Shown piece after piece: positions 54,619-64,000 of a stretch of DNA of 64,000 nucleotides. How positions within the stretch are numbered: position 1 is the first letter of the stretch; each line of letters starts with the position of its first letter. The position numbers were made by a program, and so were the translations under genes. The notes beneath the pieces are model-generated. The model worked only from the letters and a program-made list of their open reading frames with translations, searched no databases and was not told where the DNA came from. Location: the NCBI RefSeq assembly GCF_007746795.1, contig NZ_CP036343.1:3776369-3840368 (forward strand), read 5' to 3'. This stretch comes from Gimesia algae. GTDB lineage: Bacteria; Planctomycetota; Planctomycetia; Planctomycetales; Planctomycetaceae.

Positions 54619-56988
54619 ATGGACTCCATGAAACTTTTCTCTCTCGGGCTGCTGATTTTGAGCTGCGCCCCCTGCTCGCTCCTGGCTGACTCTTCTGAAA
54701 TTCTGCCCGCCCCGGAAACACAAAACGTGACCGGTGATGTGTCAGAACTCTTTGGCGACTCTGCCTGGTTCAGACGTTACCGTCCCCATTTCGGCTATCG
54801 CTATCAGGCCGGTGATACCATTGGTCGGATCGGGGGACTCTCTTCGCTGGATGGTTTTCTGCCTTTACTTGAAGCGGAAGATGGCAACTGGCTCACCTTT
54901 CTCGATGCGCGACTGTTACTGGATGATCAGAACCAAAACCTGGGGTCCAATGTGGGCTTGGGTGCCCGCCAGTACCTGCCGGAATGGGGACGCACGATCG
55001 GCGGATATGTGTACTACGACACCCGAGACACCGGCGCCACCAATTTCAGCCAGGTCTCAGGCGGCATTGAAACTCTGGGCGACCTGTGGGACGCGCGTTT
55101 GAACTGGTATGTGCCCACAGGCAACAGACGCGCGCTGGTCGGTACGACTCACACTCTCGGCGGACCCAGCCAGTTTGTCGGGCATTATCTCTATGGAGGG
55201 ATTCTGACCCGCTACTATCAAGCCGCCATGACCGGCGTGGATATGGAAGCCGGCCGAAAAATATTAACAAGTCACTCCATGGATGTGCGGGCGTTTGCCG
55301 GCTGGTATCATTTTCAGGCACCCGGCAGCCAGCAGGCGTGGGGCTGGAAAACCCGCGTGGAGAATCGCATTTCTGATCTGATTGCTTTGAACCTGGGTGT
55401 GCAGAACGATCGCGTTTTCAATACGACTGTCAATTTTTCTGTCTCGATTACATGGCCGAGTATCACCGGGCGACGCGACGGCCTCAAAGCCGACATCCCG
55501 GCACGCGATCGCCTGGGGGAATCGCCGGAACGACTCCGCAGCATTGTGGTCGACAACCAGGCCATTCAGGATCCGAATGGCGGCTTATTGATTAATCCTT
55601 CCACAGGCAATCCGTATTACTTTATGCATGTCGCCAGTGGAGGCAACAGCGATGGCTCTTACGAAGATCCGTATGCCACGTTAGCAGCCGCCTTTGCCGA
55701 TCCACGGACGCAGGCAGGTGATGTCGTCGTTTATGATCACCGCGGTGATTCTGAAACCGGCACATTCACCCTCTCCAGTCAGACCCAGGTCCTCTCGTCC
55801 GGCCCGACCCAGTTTTTGAATACGCAAATCGGTCAAGTGGCTCTGCCAGACTCAAACACCGGACTGACTCCCCGGATCACCGGAAATTTTGTCCTGGGAA
55901 GTGGCAGTGTGCTGTCCGGATTTAATATCACCAGTGGAGGCGCAGACCCGGCAGTCATGGCGGACGGCGTGCAGAATATCACCATTGCCAACAATACAAT
56001 TACGAACGGTTCGACTTCGGGTATTGCCGTTGCTAATTCACAGGGCATTACCATTACAAATAACACCCTGCAGGATGTCAGCGATGACGCCATCGGTATC
56101 GAAAACAGTTCCGGAAACATCACTGTCAGTCATAACACGATCAAAAGTGTCGCCACGGCATTTGATAACGCGATCGATATTGAACTCAACGGCGATGCTG
56201 ATGTGACCGTCGACAACAATCTCATTTCCAGTCTCGTGCAGACTTCTGACAACGGGATTAACGTCTCCACGACCGCCGGTGATATCACCACCCGCATTCG
56301 CAATAACCAGATCTCCGGCGTCGACTTCTCGCTGGTCGGCGGAGTCAGATACACGGGCAATTCAAGTGGGTTTGCACAGACGACGATCGCTGACAATATC
56401 ATCCTGAACGATGACGATAGTATTGTTGGATCGGCCATTTTCAATGGAATCTATGTCAGTTATCTGAATGGGTCGGCCAATACAAATATCACGAATAACC
56501 AGATCGCCACCAATGATCATGCCACGAATGGCAGAGGAATCTGGCTGAACTACCAGACCAGCGGCACCACGACGACCACCGTCAATGACAATCTCATCTC
56601 AGACGATACCGACTCTAACGTCTTTTATTACGGCCTGATCGCCGAAATAAGCCAAGGCACGAACCATGACTTTTTCATCACCAACAACAAGATCGGACCC
56701 AACTATTATAATGTGCGTGTCGATGTCACAAATGGTGCAGCGGCAAATATGCGGGTCACTCAGAATATCTTCGCAGACAATGTCAGCACCAGTGGAGACC
56801 TGCTGATCTATTCAGAAAACGCCGGCTCTGATTTGACCATGCAGATCTTTGGCAACACGGCTCACAAACCATTCGACTTCACGACGAATGCAGGAGGCAT
56901 CATCAGAATCCAGGACCTTTCTGATCTCTCAGCCAACAATAACGGAATCACCGTCAATACTACGGGTAACGTTGTGAATGCACCGTAG
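54619..56988 (+). CDS. Inverse-autotransporter-like barrel with beta-helix passenger (copy 2)
   Basis: A 789-residue paralogue of the protein at 51522. The signal peptide ends near LLADS. The barrel region matches the first copy closely (GDVSELFGDSAWF, RYRPHFGYRY, NLGSNVGLGARQYLP, IGGYVYYDTRDTG, LNLGVQNDRVFNTTVNFSV), and the passenger opens with GGNSDGSYEDPYATLAAAF. The beta-helix is about 180 residues shorter than in copy 1, so rungs were lost or gained. Both end with IRIQDL/INIDDL ... NNN.(I/T)VN. The start codon region GGAATGGACTCCATG is identical in the two genes. The gap of 184 bp holds a dyad and no strong terminator. Confidence 0.75.
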   Translation: MDSMKLFSLGLLILSCAPCSLLADSSEILPAPETQNVTGDVSELFGDSAWFRRYRPHFGYRYQAGDTIGRIGGLSSLDGFLPLLEAEDGNWLTFLDARLLLDDQNQNLGSNVGLGARQYLPEWGRTIGGYVYYDTRDTGATNFSQVSGGIETLGDLWDARLNWYVPTGNRRALVGTTHTLGGPSQFVGHYLYGGILTRYYQAAMTGVDMEAGRKILTSHSMDVRAFAGWYHFQAPGSQQAWGWKTRVENRISDLIALNLGVQNDRVFNTTVNFSVSITWPSITGRRDGLKADIPARDRLGESPERLRSIVVDNQAIQDPNGGLLINPSTGNPYYFMHVASGGNSDGSYEDPYATLAAAFADPRTQAGDVVVYDHRGDSETGTFTLSSQTQVLSSGPTQFLNTQIGQVALPDSNTGLTPRITGNFVLGSGSVLSGFNITSGGADPAVMADGVQNITIANNTITNGSTSGIAVANSQGITITNNTLQDVSDDAIGIENSSGNITVSHNTIKSVATAFDNAIDIELNGDADVTVDNNLISSLVQTSDNGINVSTTAGDITTRIRNNQISGVDFSLVGGVRYTGNSSGFAQTTIADNIILNDDDSIVGSAIFNGIYVSYLNGSANTNITNNQIATNDHATNGRGIWLNYQTSGTTTTTVNDNLISDDTDSNVFYYGLIAEISQGTNHDFFITNNKIGPNYYNVRVDVTNGAAANMRVTQNIFADNVSTSGDLLIYSENAGSDLTMQIFGNTAHKPFDFTTNAGGIIRIQDLSDLSANNNGITVNTTGNVVNAP

Positions 56989-57038
56989 GTAAGATTGTAA
57001 CAGAATTCATCACGCCCCGAGTGACTCGAACGCTGCGA

Positions 57039-58391
57039 TCAGGGTTTTGGATCCACCACCGGGCGATGTCGTTCGATCTGAGATTTAAAATCTCCCAGGC
57101 TCTGCCAGTACAGTGGGTGATTCAGGTCTACCTCGGTGACCGCGACCGTGCCCCATTCCTTCGCCTGTGCCAGCGGTTTACCATCCTGTCCGTAAATCGC
57201 GGAGATCATCCAGTTGGAAGAAGTGTCCGTGTATGTGCTGCTGATGACGTACACATGATTTTCACACGCACGCGCTGCACCGAGCAGGGGATTGCAGCCC
57301 CAGACCGGCCAGGCGATGACCTCGGCTCCGTTCTTGCTCAGTTCGCGAGCGACTTCCGGAAAGAAGCCGTCGTAGCAGACCATCATGCCCACTTTTCCAA
57401 AACGGGTTTCAAACACCGGATATTCGTGACCGGGTGTGACTCCTCCTTCAATCTCGCCACGGGGAAGTGTGACTTTGCGATACTTTCCAACCACTTTTCC
57501 ATCAGGGCCAATCAGCACCGCCACATTATAAACCAGATGCGCTGCCCGTTCGTAAAGACCAACGACAATATACAGGTCATGCTTTTTAGCCAGCTCGCCA
57601 AAGTACTTTGTGGAAGCCCCGGGAATTGGCTCCGCGGTTTCGGCATAAGACAAACCAGTGCCGTAAACCGTAATCGATTCCGGCAGCACAACCAGATCTG
57701 CTTTCTGTTCTGCAGCCTGCTCAATCAACTTCGCGAACTGGGCTGGCTTATCGGTCGGTTTTTTCCCTTCACGGGGTCGATGATGAATTGTCGCCAGACG
57801 TACGATGCGGGGCTGCAAATCTTTGGTCTGTTTTAAACTCATATCGCTCCACAGAATCTGTGAATGGGGTGGTCCCCAGCGAAAATGTAATTCGACTTGA
57901 ACCTGCGTCGCTATTGCAGGAGCACGGTAGACCCCGGCAACCTTCGTCCAGCCCGAGTTTGTTTCCTGATCTCCTGGAAATTCGGGTTCTGCCCGCGGAT
58001 GTTCTCCCGGTCGATAGGACGCGAAAGAAGGTTCGTCCCGCGTGACACGTTTTCCGTTTTGATCGAGCCAGATCAGGCGGGCTGTACCGGCACGGCGGAT
58101 CAGGTCAATGCCTGCGGTTTTTCGCAGCGCTGTGAATTCATACGTCTTTCCCCCTTCGACAGGGAACAATTTCTGGATGTGTCCCATCAAGCCTTCGCGA
58201 CCGTCAGCCTGGATCAGAAAGGCACCCCGCTGATCGGGTCCCGCATCCGCGTTCCAGGAAATGTCGGGACGCAGTTCTTCGCGAGGCGTCTTCGCCTGCC
58301 AGCCATCGTGCAATCCCGGTTCGCCTGCACGCCCAGACTGGTGAGAAAGCAGCAACACAAGTAAGCACAAAACGCCTGATGCGAGTTTCAT
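57039..58391 (-). CDS. Exported carbon-nitrogen hydrolase (nitrilase superfamily)
   Basis: A 450-residue protein starting at 58391, after CCCGGAGAAG, with signal peptide [17 protein letters not shown]. The N-terminal ~150 residues form a jelly-roll-like domain ([23 protein letters not shown]). The C-terminal part is the C-N hydrolase: Glu in VVLPESI, Lys in GKYRKVTLP, Cys in MVCYDGFF. Members cleave nitriles, amides or N-carbamoyl groups; the substrate is unknown. It converges with the beta-helix gene, ending 51 bp from it. Confidence 0.85.
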   Translation of the reverse strand: MKLASGVLCLLVLLLSHQSGRAGEPGLHDGWQAKTPREELRPDISWNADAGPDQRGAFLIQADGREGLMGHIQKLFPVEGGKTYEFTALRKTAGIDLIRRAGTARLIWLDQNGKRVTRDEPSFASYRPGEHPRAEPEFPGDQETNSGWTKVAGVYRAPAIATQVQVELHFRWGPPHSQILWSDMSLKQTKDLQPRIVRLATIHHRPREGKKPTDKPAQFAKLIEQAAEQKADLVVLPESITVYGTGLSYAETAEPIPGASTKYFGELAKKHDLYIVVGLYERAAHLVYNVAVLIGPDGKVVGKYRKVTLPRGEIEGGVTPGHEYPVFETRFGKVGMMVCYDGFFPEVARELSKNGAEVIAWPVWGCNPLLGAARACENHVYVISSTYTDTSSNWMISAIYGQDGKPLAQAKEWGTVAVTEVDLNHPLYWQSLGDFKSQIERHRPVVDPKP

Positions 58392-58574
58392 GGGGACTTC
58401 TCCGGGAACTGATAATTGGTTCTGAAGCTGGTTACAGGAAGCAGGGACGACGCACCCACTTCCAATATCGTAACACAAGCGTCTTCACAACACAGCAAAA
58501 AACGCTGTTTTCGCCTTTGTGCAATGCAATTGGACCGCGAGCCGGGAATTTCCTAAATCTCAGAGTCGCCGTTT

Positions 58575-59987
58575 TTAAATGTCGTAGTACATGGCGAATT
58601 CGTAAGGATGTGGTCGCTCACGCAACGCAGCGACTTCCTGATTGGTTTTGTACCAGATCCAGGTATCGATGACATCTTCGGTAAAGACATCGCCGGTCAG
58701 CAGGAACTTGTGGTCGTCACGTAATGCCTGCAGCGCGTGTTCCAGTGAATCGGGTACGCTGGGAAGCTCGGCCAGTTCGTCCGGTTTCAGATCGTAGATA
58801 TCTTTTTCGAGCGGATGTCCGGGATCGATCTTGTTCTGAATTCCGTCGAGCATCGCCATCAATACGGCTGACATCGCCAGGTAAGGGTTGGAAGAGGAAT
58901 CGGGACAGCGGAATTCGAAGCGTTTGTTTTCGGGATGTGGACTGTGCACAGGAATGCGGATCGCCGCTGATCGATTGCGGTAACTGTAAGTCAAATTAAT
59001 GGGAGCTTCAAAACCGGCAATCAGACGTTTGTAGCTGTTGGTGGTCGGGCAGCAGAAGGCAAAGAGCGCCGGCGCATGTTTCAGGATCCCGCCCATGGCG
59101 TACATGCCCATCTCGCTGAGTCCGCCATAACGCGAGCCGGCAAATAACGGCTTGCCATCTTTCCAGAGGGACATGTGCAGATGCAGGCCGGAACCGTTAT
59201 CATTCCATAACGGCTTAGGCATGAAGGTAGCGGTTTTGCCATGTCGGACAGCGACATTCTTGACGATGTATTTGTATCGCAGCAGATTGTCAGCCGTCTT
59301 TAACAACGGCGCGTATTTCATATCGATTTCGCACTGACCGCCGGTCGCCACTTCATGGTGCTGGGCCTCGACGTCGACGCCGCACTCCATCAGCGCCAGC
59401 ATCATCTCGGTACGGGCTTCCTGCAGGGTGTCCGCAGGAGGTACGGGGAAGTAACCTTCCTTATGGCGAATTTTATAGCCGGCGTTCTGGGTGCTGCCTG
59501 CCTTGCCACGATTCCACTGGCCTTCGATACTATCCACATGGTAATAGCATTCGTGCTCGTTCTGATCAAAACGCACGTCATCGAAGATAAAGAACTCGGC
59601 TTCGGGCCCAAAATTGGCGACATCGGCAATTTTTGTCGACCGCATGTAGCTTTCTGCTTTTCGGGCAACATTGCGCGGATCTTTGGCATAGTCTTCCCGG
59701 GTAATCGGGTCCTGAATATTACAGGTCATCACCAGAGTATTGGACATAAAGGGATCAACGAATGCGGTATCTGGTTGGGGCACAACCAGCATGTCGCTTT
59801 CATTAATCGCTTTCCAGCCACGCATTGAGGAGCCATCGAAACCGAAACCATCTTCGAAACTCTTCTCTGCCAATATCTTAGCAGGAATTGTGAAATGTTT
59901 TTGGGTTCCAGGGAAATCCATAAACCGTAAATCAACGGCCTGAATTTCCCGTTCACGACAGAGGGCGAGCACTTCCCGAGGAGTCAT
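58575..59987 (-). CDS. glnA: Glutamine synthetase, type I
   Basis: Makes glutamine from glutamate and ammonia with ATP, in the cytoplasm, as a dodecamer. At 470 residues from the ATG at 59987 (preceded by CAGGAAAACAAG; an upstream ATG at 60014 adds nine residues) it is of GSI length. Visible motifs: DLRFMDFPGTQKHF, FGFDGSSMRGW, NEHECYYHVD..EGQW, HHEVATGGQCEIDMKY (metal-binding Glu and His), and NRSAAIRIPVHS. DIYDLKPDE near residue 395 matches the adenylylation-site segment NLYDLPPEE of enteric enzymes, so covalent control by GlnE is possible. I saw no sigma-54 box upstream. Confidence 0.96.
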   Translation of the reverse strand: MTPREVLALCREREIQAVDLRFMDFPGTQKHFTIPAKILAEKSFEDGFGFDGSSMRGWKAINESDMLVVPQPDTAFVDPFMSNTLVMTCNIQDPITREDYAKDPRNVARKAESYMRSTKIADVANFGPEAEFFIFDDVRFDQNEHECYYHVDSIEGQWNRGKAGSTQNAGYKIRHKEGYFPVPPADTLQEARTEMMLALMECGVDVEAQHHEVATGGQCEIDMKYAPLLKTADNLLRYKYIVKNVAVRHGKTATFMPKPLWNDNGSGLHLHMSLWKDGKPLFAGSRYGGLSEMGMYAMGGILKHAPALFAFCCPTTNSYKRLIAGFEAPINLTYSYRNRSAAIRIPVHSPHPENKRFEFRCPDSSSNPYLAMSAVLMAMLDGIQNKIDPGHPLEKDIYDLKPDELAELPSVPDSLEHALQALRDDHKFLLTGDVFTEDVIDTWIWYKTNQEVAALRERPHPYEFAMYYDI

Positions 59988-60014
59988 CTTGTTTTCCTGA
60001 TCTGAGTAAGTCAT

Positions 60015-60389
60015 TCCTTGAAGATTCTATGGTATTACAGAATATCTTAATAATGCAAAACATATACCATTCCTGAAATTTGCACAATTATCAGGCAATA
60101 TGTATCGTTCGTACATGTTCTTTCTGATCTGACGGAGCTCTGTTTTCCTCATAATGACTGCTTCTACCCTGTTCCAGAGACAGCTCAGCAACACTATACA
60201 TAAGAACCACAGGAGGGGATTTTCGTTACGCATCAAGCGTCGAATATTTTACGAAGCTGCTATCTCTGAAACTTAACCGAGGCTTCACACCACGCGCTTT
60301 ACAAACAGTGACTGACTGTGACTATAATGATGCCACTCCTGCCGGTTTTCATCAACAACGATTTTGCTTTCATCTACCCAGAGGCTTTC
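60015..60389. other. Divergent intergenic region between glnA and alkaline phosphatase genes
   Basis: About 375 bases hold both promoters. The plus-strand promoter candidate is listed separately. A 69-codon minus-strand frame (60027-60236) has no convincing start signal. No other structured element is seen. Confidence 0.5.
60298..60328 (+). promoter_or_regulatory. Candidate promoter with operator-like dyad, alkaline phosphatase gene
   Basis: TTTACA at 60298-60303 and a perfect TATAAT at 60323-60328 are 19 bases apart. Between them ACAGTGACTGACTGT at 60305-60319 is a 5-bp inverted repeat around 5 bases, placed so that a bound protein would block or bend the promoter. A CTGTGAC half-site resembles a Pho-box half, but a full Pho box is not visible. 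Confidence 0.45.
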
Positions 60390-62066
60390 ATGAATTTTGC
60401 TGTTTCTTCCCGCCTGTTGATTCTGATCCTGTTGTTCAATCTGACTCCTGCCCAGGCGGAACAACCGACTGAAGATCACATTCGAAAGATCCAGACTGCA
60501 GCGATTAAGCATAAGAAGAGCCCGGTCGCCCACTGGGGCTTTGATCCGAATGACTATACCCAATGGTCCACTCATTCCCTGCGGCTGATTCCGGTCTACA
60601 CCTTCGGCACCAAGAACGGTGTACCCGGTTATAATCTGAAGTCGTACAAAGGGAAAAACAGCCCTTATCGCGACAAAAAAAAACTCGAAGCCATTTATGG
60701 ATTTCTGCCTGAGAATACGCTGAACCCGAAAGCTAAATATCTGGACCAGACCAACCTCTATGATATCCAGGAGGCAGCGCTCAAAGCGGGCAAAAAGAAT
60801 ATCATCCTGTTTGTATTTGATGGCATGGACTGGCAGACCACCCGCGCCGCAGCCCTGTATTACAACGCGGCTGACAAGTACAACAGCGGTCGGGGAACCG
60901 GTTTCCATTTTCAGGATTACTCGGCTGATGGCACCTCGCAGTTTGGTTACATGGTGACGGCGCCTCACAACGATGGCTCCAACGTGGATGTGAATGGCCA
61001 ACGTGTTCTCAACGCAGGTGGAAAAATGCGTGGGGGATATAATGCAAAAAAAGGGGGCTCCAATCCCTGGACGGCAGGCAGCGATAAAAAATATCTGATT
61101 GGCAGCCCCGGTAACAAGTATGGCGAGCACGCTTACCCTGATTCGGCCAACACCGCCACTTCCATGACCGCCGGTATCAAGTCCTACAATAACGCGATCA
61201 ACGTAGATCCCAATGGTGCCCCTGTTGCAACCATTGCACACGAAGCACAGGAGAAAGGTTATTCCGTTGGCGTTGTTACCAGTGTTCCCATTACTCATGC
61301 CACACCTGCTGCCACTTATGCACACAATGTCAGCCGTAACGACTATCAGGACCTGGCCCGCGACCTCTTGGGACAAACTTCAATTTCCCATCCGGAGCAG
61401 GCGATGCCTGGCCTGGATGTCGTGCTGGGGGGAGGCTTTGGCACGATGGAAAAACCGACCGGCGGCAAATCGCATGGCAAGAACTTCGTGCCCGGCTGGA
61501 AATACATTTCGGAAGAAACCATCAACAAGGCAGACGTCAAACAAGGTGGAAAATACACGGTCGCTTTAAGAACTCCCCAGGTCAAAGGGAAAGATGGCCT
61601 GAAACAGGCAACCGACGCCGCCATCAAAAATAAAACACGACTGCTGGGCGTGTATGGCGTCGAGAAATACGCGGCCCATCTCCCCTACCAGACAGCCAAC
61701 GGCGATTACCAGCCCGCTCCGGGATTAAAGAACAGTTCTGAAGTTTACTCTGAATCAGATATCGCTGAAAACCCGACACTGGCTGATATGACTGAGTCGG
61801 CACTCGCCGTCCTCAGCCAGAACAAACAGGGTTTCTGGCTGCTGGTGGAAGCCGGAGATGTCGACTGGGCCAACCACGATAACAATCTGGATAACTCCAT
61901 CGGCGCTGTCAAAAGCGGCGATGACGCGTTTAAGGTGATTACCGACTGGGTGGAGAAGAACAGCAACTGGGATGAAACCATCGTGATTCTCACCGCCGAT
62001 CATGGACACTATCTGAATATTGATCAGCCGGAAGCGTTGATCCCGCAGAAAAAAGAAGCGAAGTAA
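60390..62066 (+). CDS. Alkaline phosphatase, exported
   Basis: A 558-residue PhoA-superfamily phosphomonoesterase that frees phosphate from organic esters in the periplasm. The start at 60390 follows AGAGG and opens a signal peptide (LLILILLFNLTPAQA). The nucleophile Ser is in DSANTATSMTAG near residue 250, metal ligands in FVFDGMDW near residue 142, VEAGDVDWANHDN near 485 and ILTADHGHY near 535. Longer than E. coli PhoA (471 residues); the extra length is spread through loops. The closing ADHGH motif is typical of the family. Confidence 0.92.
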   Translation: MNFAVSSRLLILILLFNLTPAQAEQPTEDHIRKIQTAAIKHKKSPVAHWGFDPNDYTQWSTHSLRLIPVYTFGTKNGVPGYNLKSYKGKNSPYRDKKKLEAIYGFLPENTLNPKAKYLDQTNLYDIQEAALKAGKKNIILFVFDGMDWQTTRAAALYYNAADKYNSGRGTGFHFQDYSADGTSQFGYMVTAPHNDGSNVDVNGQRVLNAGGKMRGGYNAKKGGSNPWTAGSDKKYLIGSPGNKYGEHAYPDSANTATSMTAGIKSYNNAINVDPNGAPVATIAHEAQEKGYSVGVVTSVPITHATPAATYAHNVSRNDYQDLARDLLGQTSISHPEQAMPGLDVVLGGGFGTMEKPTGGKSHGKNFVPGWKYISEETINKADVKQGGKYTVALRTPQVKGKDGLKQATDAAIKNKTRLLGVYGVEKYAAHLPYQTANGDYQPAPGLKNSSEVYSESDIAENPTLADMTESALAVLSQNKQGFWLLVEAGDVDWANHDNNLDNSIGAVKSGDDAFKVITDWVEKNSNWDETIVILTADHGHYLNIDQPEALIPQKKEAK

Positions 62067-62078
62067 AATCGATTGAAT

Positions 62079-64000
62079 TCAGTTTGCCTGCAGTTTGCCT
62101 GCCGTGGATTGAAGTAATCCGGTATCGAGCATCGCCCGCACCAGTTTCTGTGCGACCGGTCCCGCGACACGGCTGCCGGAACCGCCATGTTCAATCACAA
62201 CGGCAAACGCATATTTGGGTCGGGTGGCTGGTACAAAACCGGCAAACCAGGCGTGATCATTTTTGCCTCCGCCGGTCTCCGCGGTCCCCGTTTTTCCGGC
62301 GATGGAAATTTCTTTCATCCGTACCGTTTTGTAGCCGGTTCCGTGAGGATTCGCTACGACATCGATCAAGCCTTCCCGCACGCGTTCCAGGGTATCCGGA
62401 TGAATGCCACTCACATAGCGCTGGGGATGAGAGATAATCTGTCTGGTGGTCGTCGTCGATTCTGCCGAGGGAACAATGCTGTAAGCCAGATGGGGGACGA
62501 CCAGTTCGCCATTATTGGCAATCACCGCCATGAGCCGCGCGATCTGTAAAGGCGTGACTGTCAACCGGGATTGACCAATGGCAATGCCCAGTGTATCGCC
62601 GGGATACCAGGGAGACTTGCCTTTTTTCCTGTCGGATGAAGGGTCGGGCAGATGACCGCCGCGTTCGCCGGAAATATCAATGCCGGTCGGCTTGCCGAAC
62701 CCCAGTTGATCGGCCCAGTGGCAGATCGTCTCCGGTCCCATCGTGCGGGCTGCCTGAAAAAAGTAGACGTTACAGGACTGGCATAACGCCTGTGTGAGAT
62801 TAATGTCGTTGTGACCGACTCCATAGTGCCGGTAAATATAGTCGCGATGCCGATCAGGTCGGTCCAGGTAACCGCGGCAGGGATACATCTCATCCGGATC
62901 GATCTTGCCACTTTCCAGTAATGCGATCGAAGTCAGTGCTTTAAAGGTCGAGCCGGGGGGCAGCATCATCTGAGTGGCCCGGGGAAACAAAGGACGCCGT
63001 GGATCATCCAGCACCGCCTGCCATTCTTCCGGAGATGGATTCAGCAGTAGATTGAGGTCGTACCGCGGTGCAGATGCGGTCGCGACGATCGCGCCACTCC
63101 GTACATCAAGGACCACGATGCAGCCCCCTGTGGAAGGCTCAATCAGGGGTGAATCGTTTTCATCCTTCTGCTGCGCCAATTCGTCCAACGACTGATCCAG
63201 CAGATTCTGAACGTCTCCCTGCAGCCGTGTATTCAAAGTCAACACGACATCGTCACCCGATTTGGGTTCGCGAACGACTTCGCTGCGGATGATTTCGCCC
63301 TGCCTGTTTTTCACGACACGTTTTAAGCCACGCAACCCACGCAGGAATCGATCGTACGAGCGTTCGATCCCCATTTTGCCGATGCGGTCGCCTTCCTTGT
63401 AATCCAGCGGATCTCCGTCGGGATACTGTTCGCGTCTGGCAGCCAGCGTTTTTTCATCGATGCGATGTCGAATCCCCAGTTCGTGCGGGGCGATCGTTTT
63501 CTGCGGATACTCGCGGAGCGTTGCCACCTGGATATTCACGCCGGGAAAGTGCTCCGGATGGGCGGAAATCGCCAGTGCAATCTCACGGGGAATTTCTGAC
63601 TTCACAGTATGGTAATCCAGCTCTTCACGGACGACAATCCGTTCCCGCTGTGGTCTTCGGGGTGGACGGGTTAATGTTTCTTTCAACAGTTTCCAGAACG
63701 CCTGCGGATAATCAGTCGGCGTTGTTTCAGCTTTTTTGACAGCCACTTCGACCGACTGCGTCTCCGCGCGCTTTTGTTCGGCTCTCTCATTCACGCTTTC
63801 AATAATATTTTCTACGCGTTTCTGAATCTCATTACCGGAAGCCAGCAAGTCCTGTTGAGGAACTTGCATCACCAATGCCAGTTCTTCCCACAACTGCTGA
63901 CGACGCGCGAGCACTTTTTCGCGGGCCGCCTCGACTTTTTCTTTTTGACGACGCTCGACCGGTTTTAACAGTGTCAGCGCCTGCTGTTGTAACCAGCGTT
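62079..64000 (-). CDS. Penicillin-binding protein 2-like transpeptidase, 5' end missing
   Basis: Runs off the right edge; the true start lies beyond 64000, since the frame is open to the last base with RWLQQQALTLLKPVERRQKEKVEA-type helix. The 640 visible residues carry a Glu/Arg/Lys-rich helical segment, a dimerisation-type domain and the transpeptidase with PGSTFK (catalytic Ser, SxxK near 62.95 kb), QSCNVYFFQAA (SxN) and AGKTGTAE (KTG). This fits class B PBP2/MrdA of the elongasome. Planctomycetes keep few peptidoglycan genes, so its presence is noteworthy. The end lies 12 bp from the convergent phosphatase gene. Confidence 0.88.
   Translation of the reverse strand, partial: RWLQQQALTLLKPVERRQKEKVEAAREKVLARRQQLWEELALVMQVPQQDLLASGNEIQKRVENIIESVNERAEQKRAETQSVEVAVKKAETTPTDYPQAFWKLLKETLTRPPRRPQRERIVVREELDYHTVKSEIPREIALAISAHPEHFPGVNIQVATLREYPQKTIAPHELGIRHRIDEKTLAARREQYPDGDPLDYKEGDRIGKMGIERSYDRFLRGLRGLKRVVKNRQGEIIRSEVVREPKSGDDVVLTLNTRLQGDVQNLLDQSLDELAQQKDENDSPLIEPSTGGCIVVLDVRSGAIVATASAPRYDLNLLLNPSPEEWQAVLDDPRRPLFPRATQMMLPPGSTFKALTSIALLESGKIDPDEMYPCRGYLDRPDRHRDYIYRHYGVGHNDINLTQALCQSCNVYFFQAARTMGPETICHWADQLGFGKPTGIDISGERGGHLPDPSSDRKKGKSPWYPGDTLGIAIGQSRLTVTPLQIARLMAVIANNGELVVPHLAYSIVPSAESTTTTRQIISHPQRYVSGIHPDTLERVREGLIDVVANPHGTGYKTVRMKEISIAGKTGTAETGGGKNDHAWFAGFVPATRPKYAFAVVIEHGGSGSRVAGPVAQKLVRAMLDTGLLQSTAGKLQAN

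Noticed and set aside
60285-61376. 363-aa antisense frame opposite the alkaline phosphatase gene
   Set aside because: Same reason: an uninterrupted reverse frame opposite conserved phosphatase motifs.

Overview
The window reads as a chromosomal segment of a marine-type planctomycete, probably Gimesia or a close relative. This is inferred from gene content, not from a search. Diagnostic families are two prepilin-like DUF1559 proteins each behind a small lipoprotein, a giant ThuA/dehydrogenase/HEAT/PVC-type cytochrome c protein, neutral ceramidase-like and sialidase-like exported proteins, a ResB-CcsA fusion, and many short exported proteins of unknown function. Gene density is ordinary and base composition looks even. 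I saw no rRNA, tRNA, CRISPR array, prophage or intact insertion sequence.

Layout. 0-9.4 kb: the 5' part of an exported heme-motif protein, an SGNH esterase, a radical SAM/SPASM protein, the pyrF-alkA-like-yhdH group, an HpcH/HpaI aldolase, a cupin, an enolase-superfamily enzyme and two related small exported proteins. 9.7-17.3 kb: a stand-alone RNA ligase, a CocE-type hydrolase, and two lipoprotein-DUF1559 pairs pointing away from each other around a voltage-gated K+ channel. 17.6-25.2 kb: mostly minus-strand genes (lipoprotein, SDR39U1 epimerase, a DUF1559-like protein without prepilin helix, DUF2332, membrane proteins, an esterase, an M50-like protein). 25.3-31.1 kb: a GT-C glycosyltransferase and the 1287-aa cytochrome/ThuA protein. 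31.1-34 kb: three tandem paralogous exported proteins with an STN/secretin-like domain. 34.2-45.1 kb: flippase plus ATP-grasp-like protein, ceramidase, sialidase-like and GH5 proteins, an isochorismatase-ThuA fusion and a thioredoxin-trypsin protease fusion. 46.1-51 kb: a cytochrome c maturation unit. 51.5-57 kb: two tandem outer-membrane proteins with an inverse-autotransporter-like barrel and a beta-helix passenger. 57-64 kb: exported nitrilase-family protein, glutamine synthetase, alkaline phosphatase and the 3' part of a PBP2.

Functional picture. Much of the window is envelope or periplasm directed: glycan and lipid breakdown (esterases, GH5, sialidase-like, ceramidase, alkaline phosphatase), cytochrome c assembly alongside heme-motif proteins, cell-wall synthesis (PBP2), and surface display (beta-helix proteins, prepilin-like DUF1559 proteins). 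Central metabolism is represented by pyrF and glnA.

Most unusual items: (1) a roughly 75-95 bp intergenic hairpin repeat in four places (5.6, 17.5, 20.1 and 51.3 kb), with arms AGCGTCTC/GAGACGCT; (2) the tandem barrel plus beta-helix proteins, which differ by insertion or loss of helix rungs; (3) the triplicated STN-like proteins; (4) the divergent duplicated lipoprotein-DUF1559 pairs, whose leaders are also conserved; (5) several domain fusions. Starts were moved inward from the longest frame where a ribosome binding site or signal peptide decided it.
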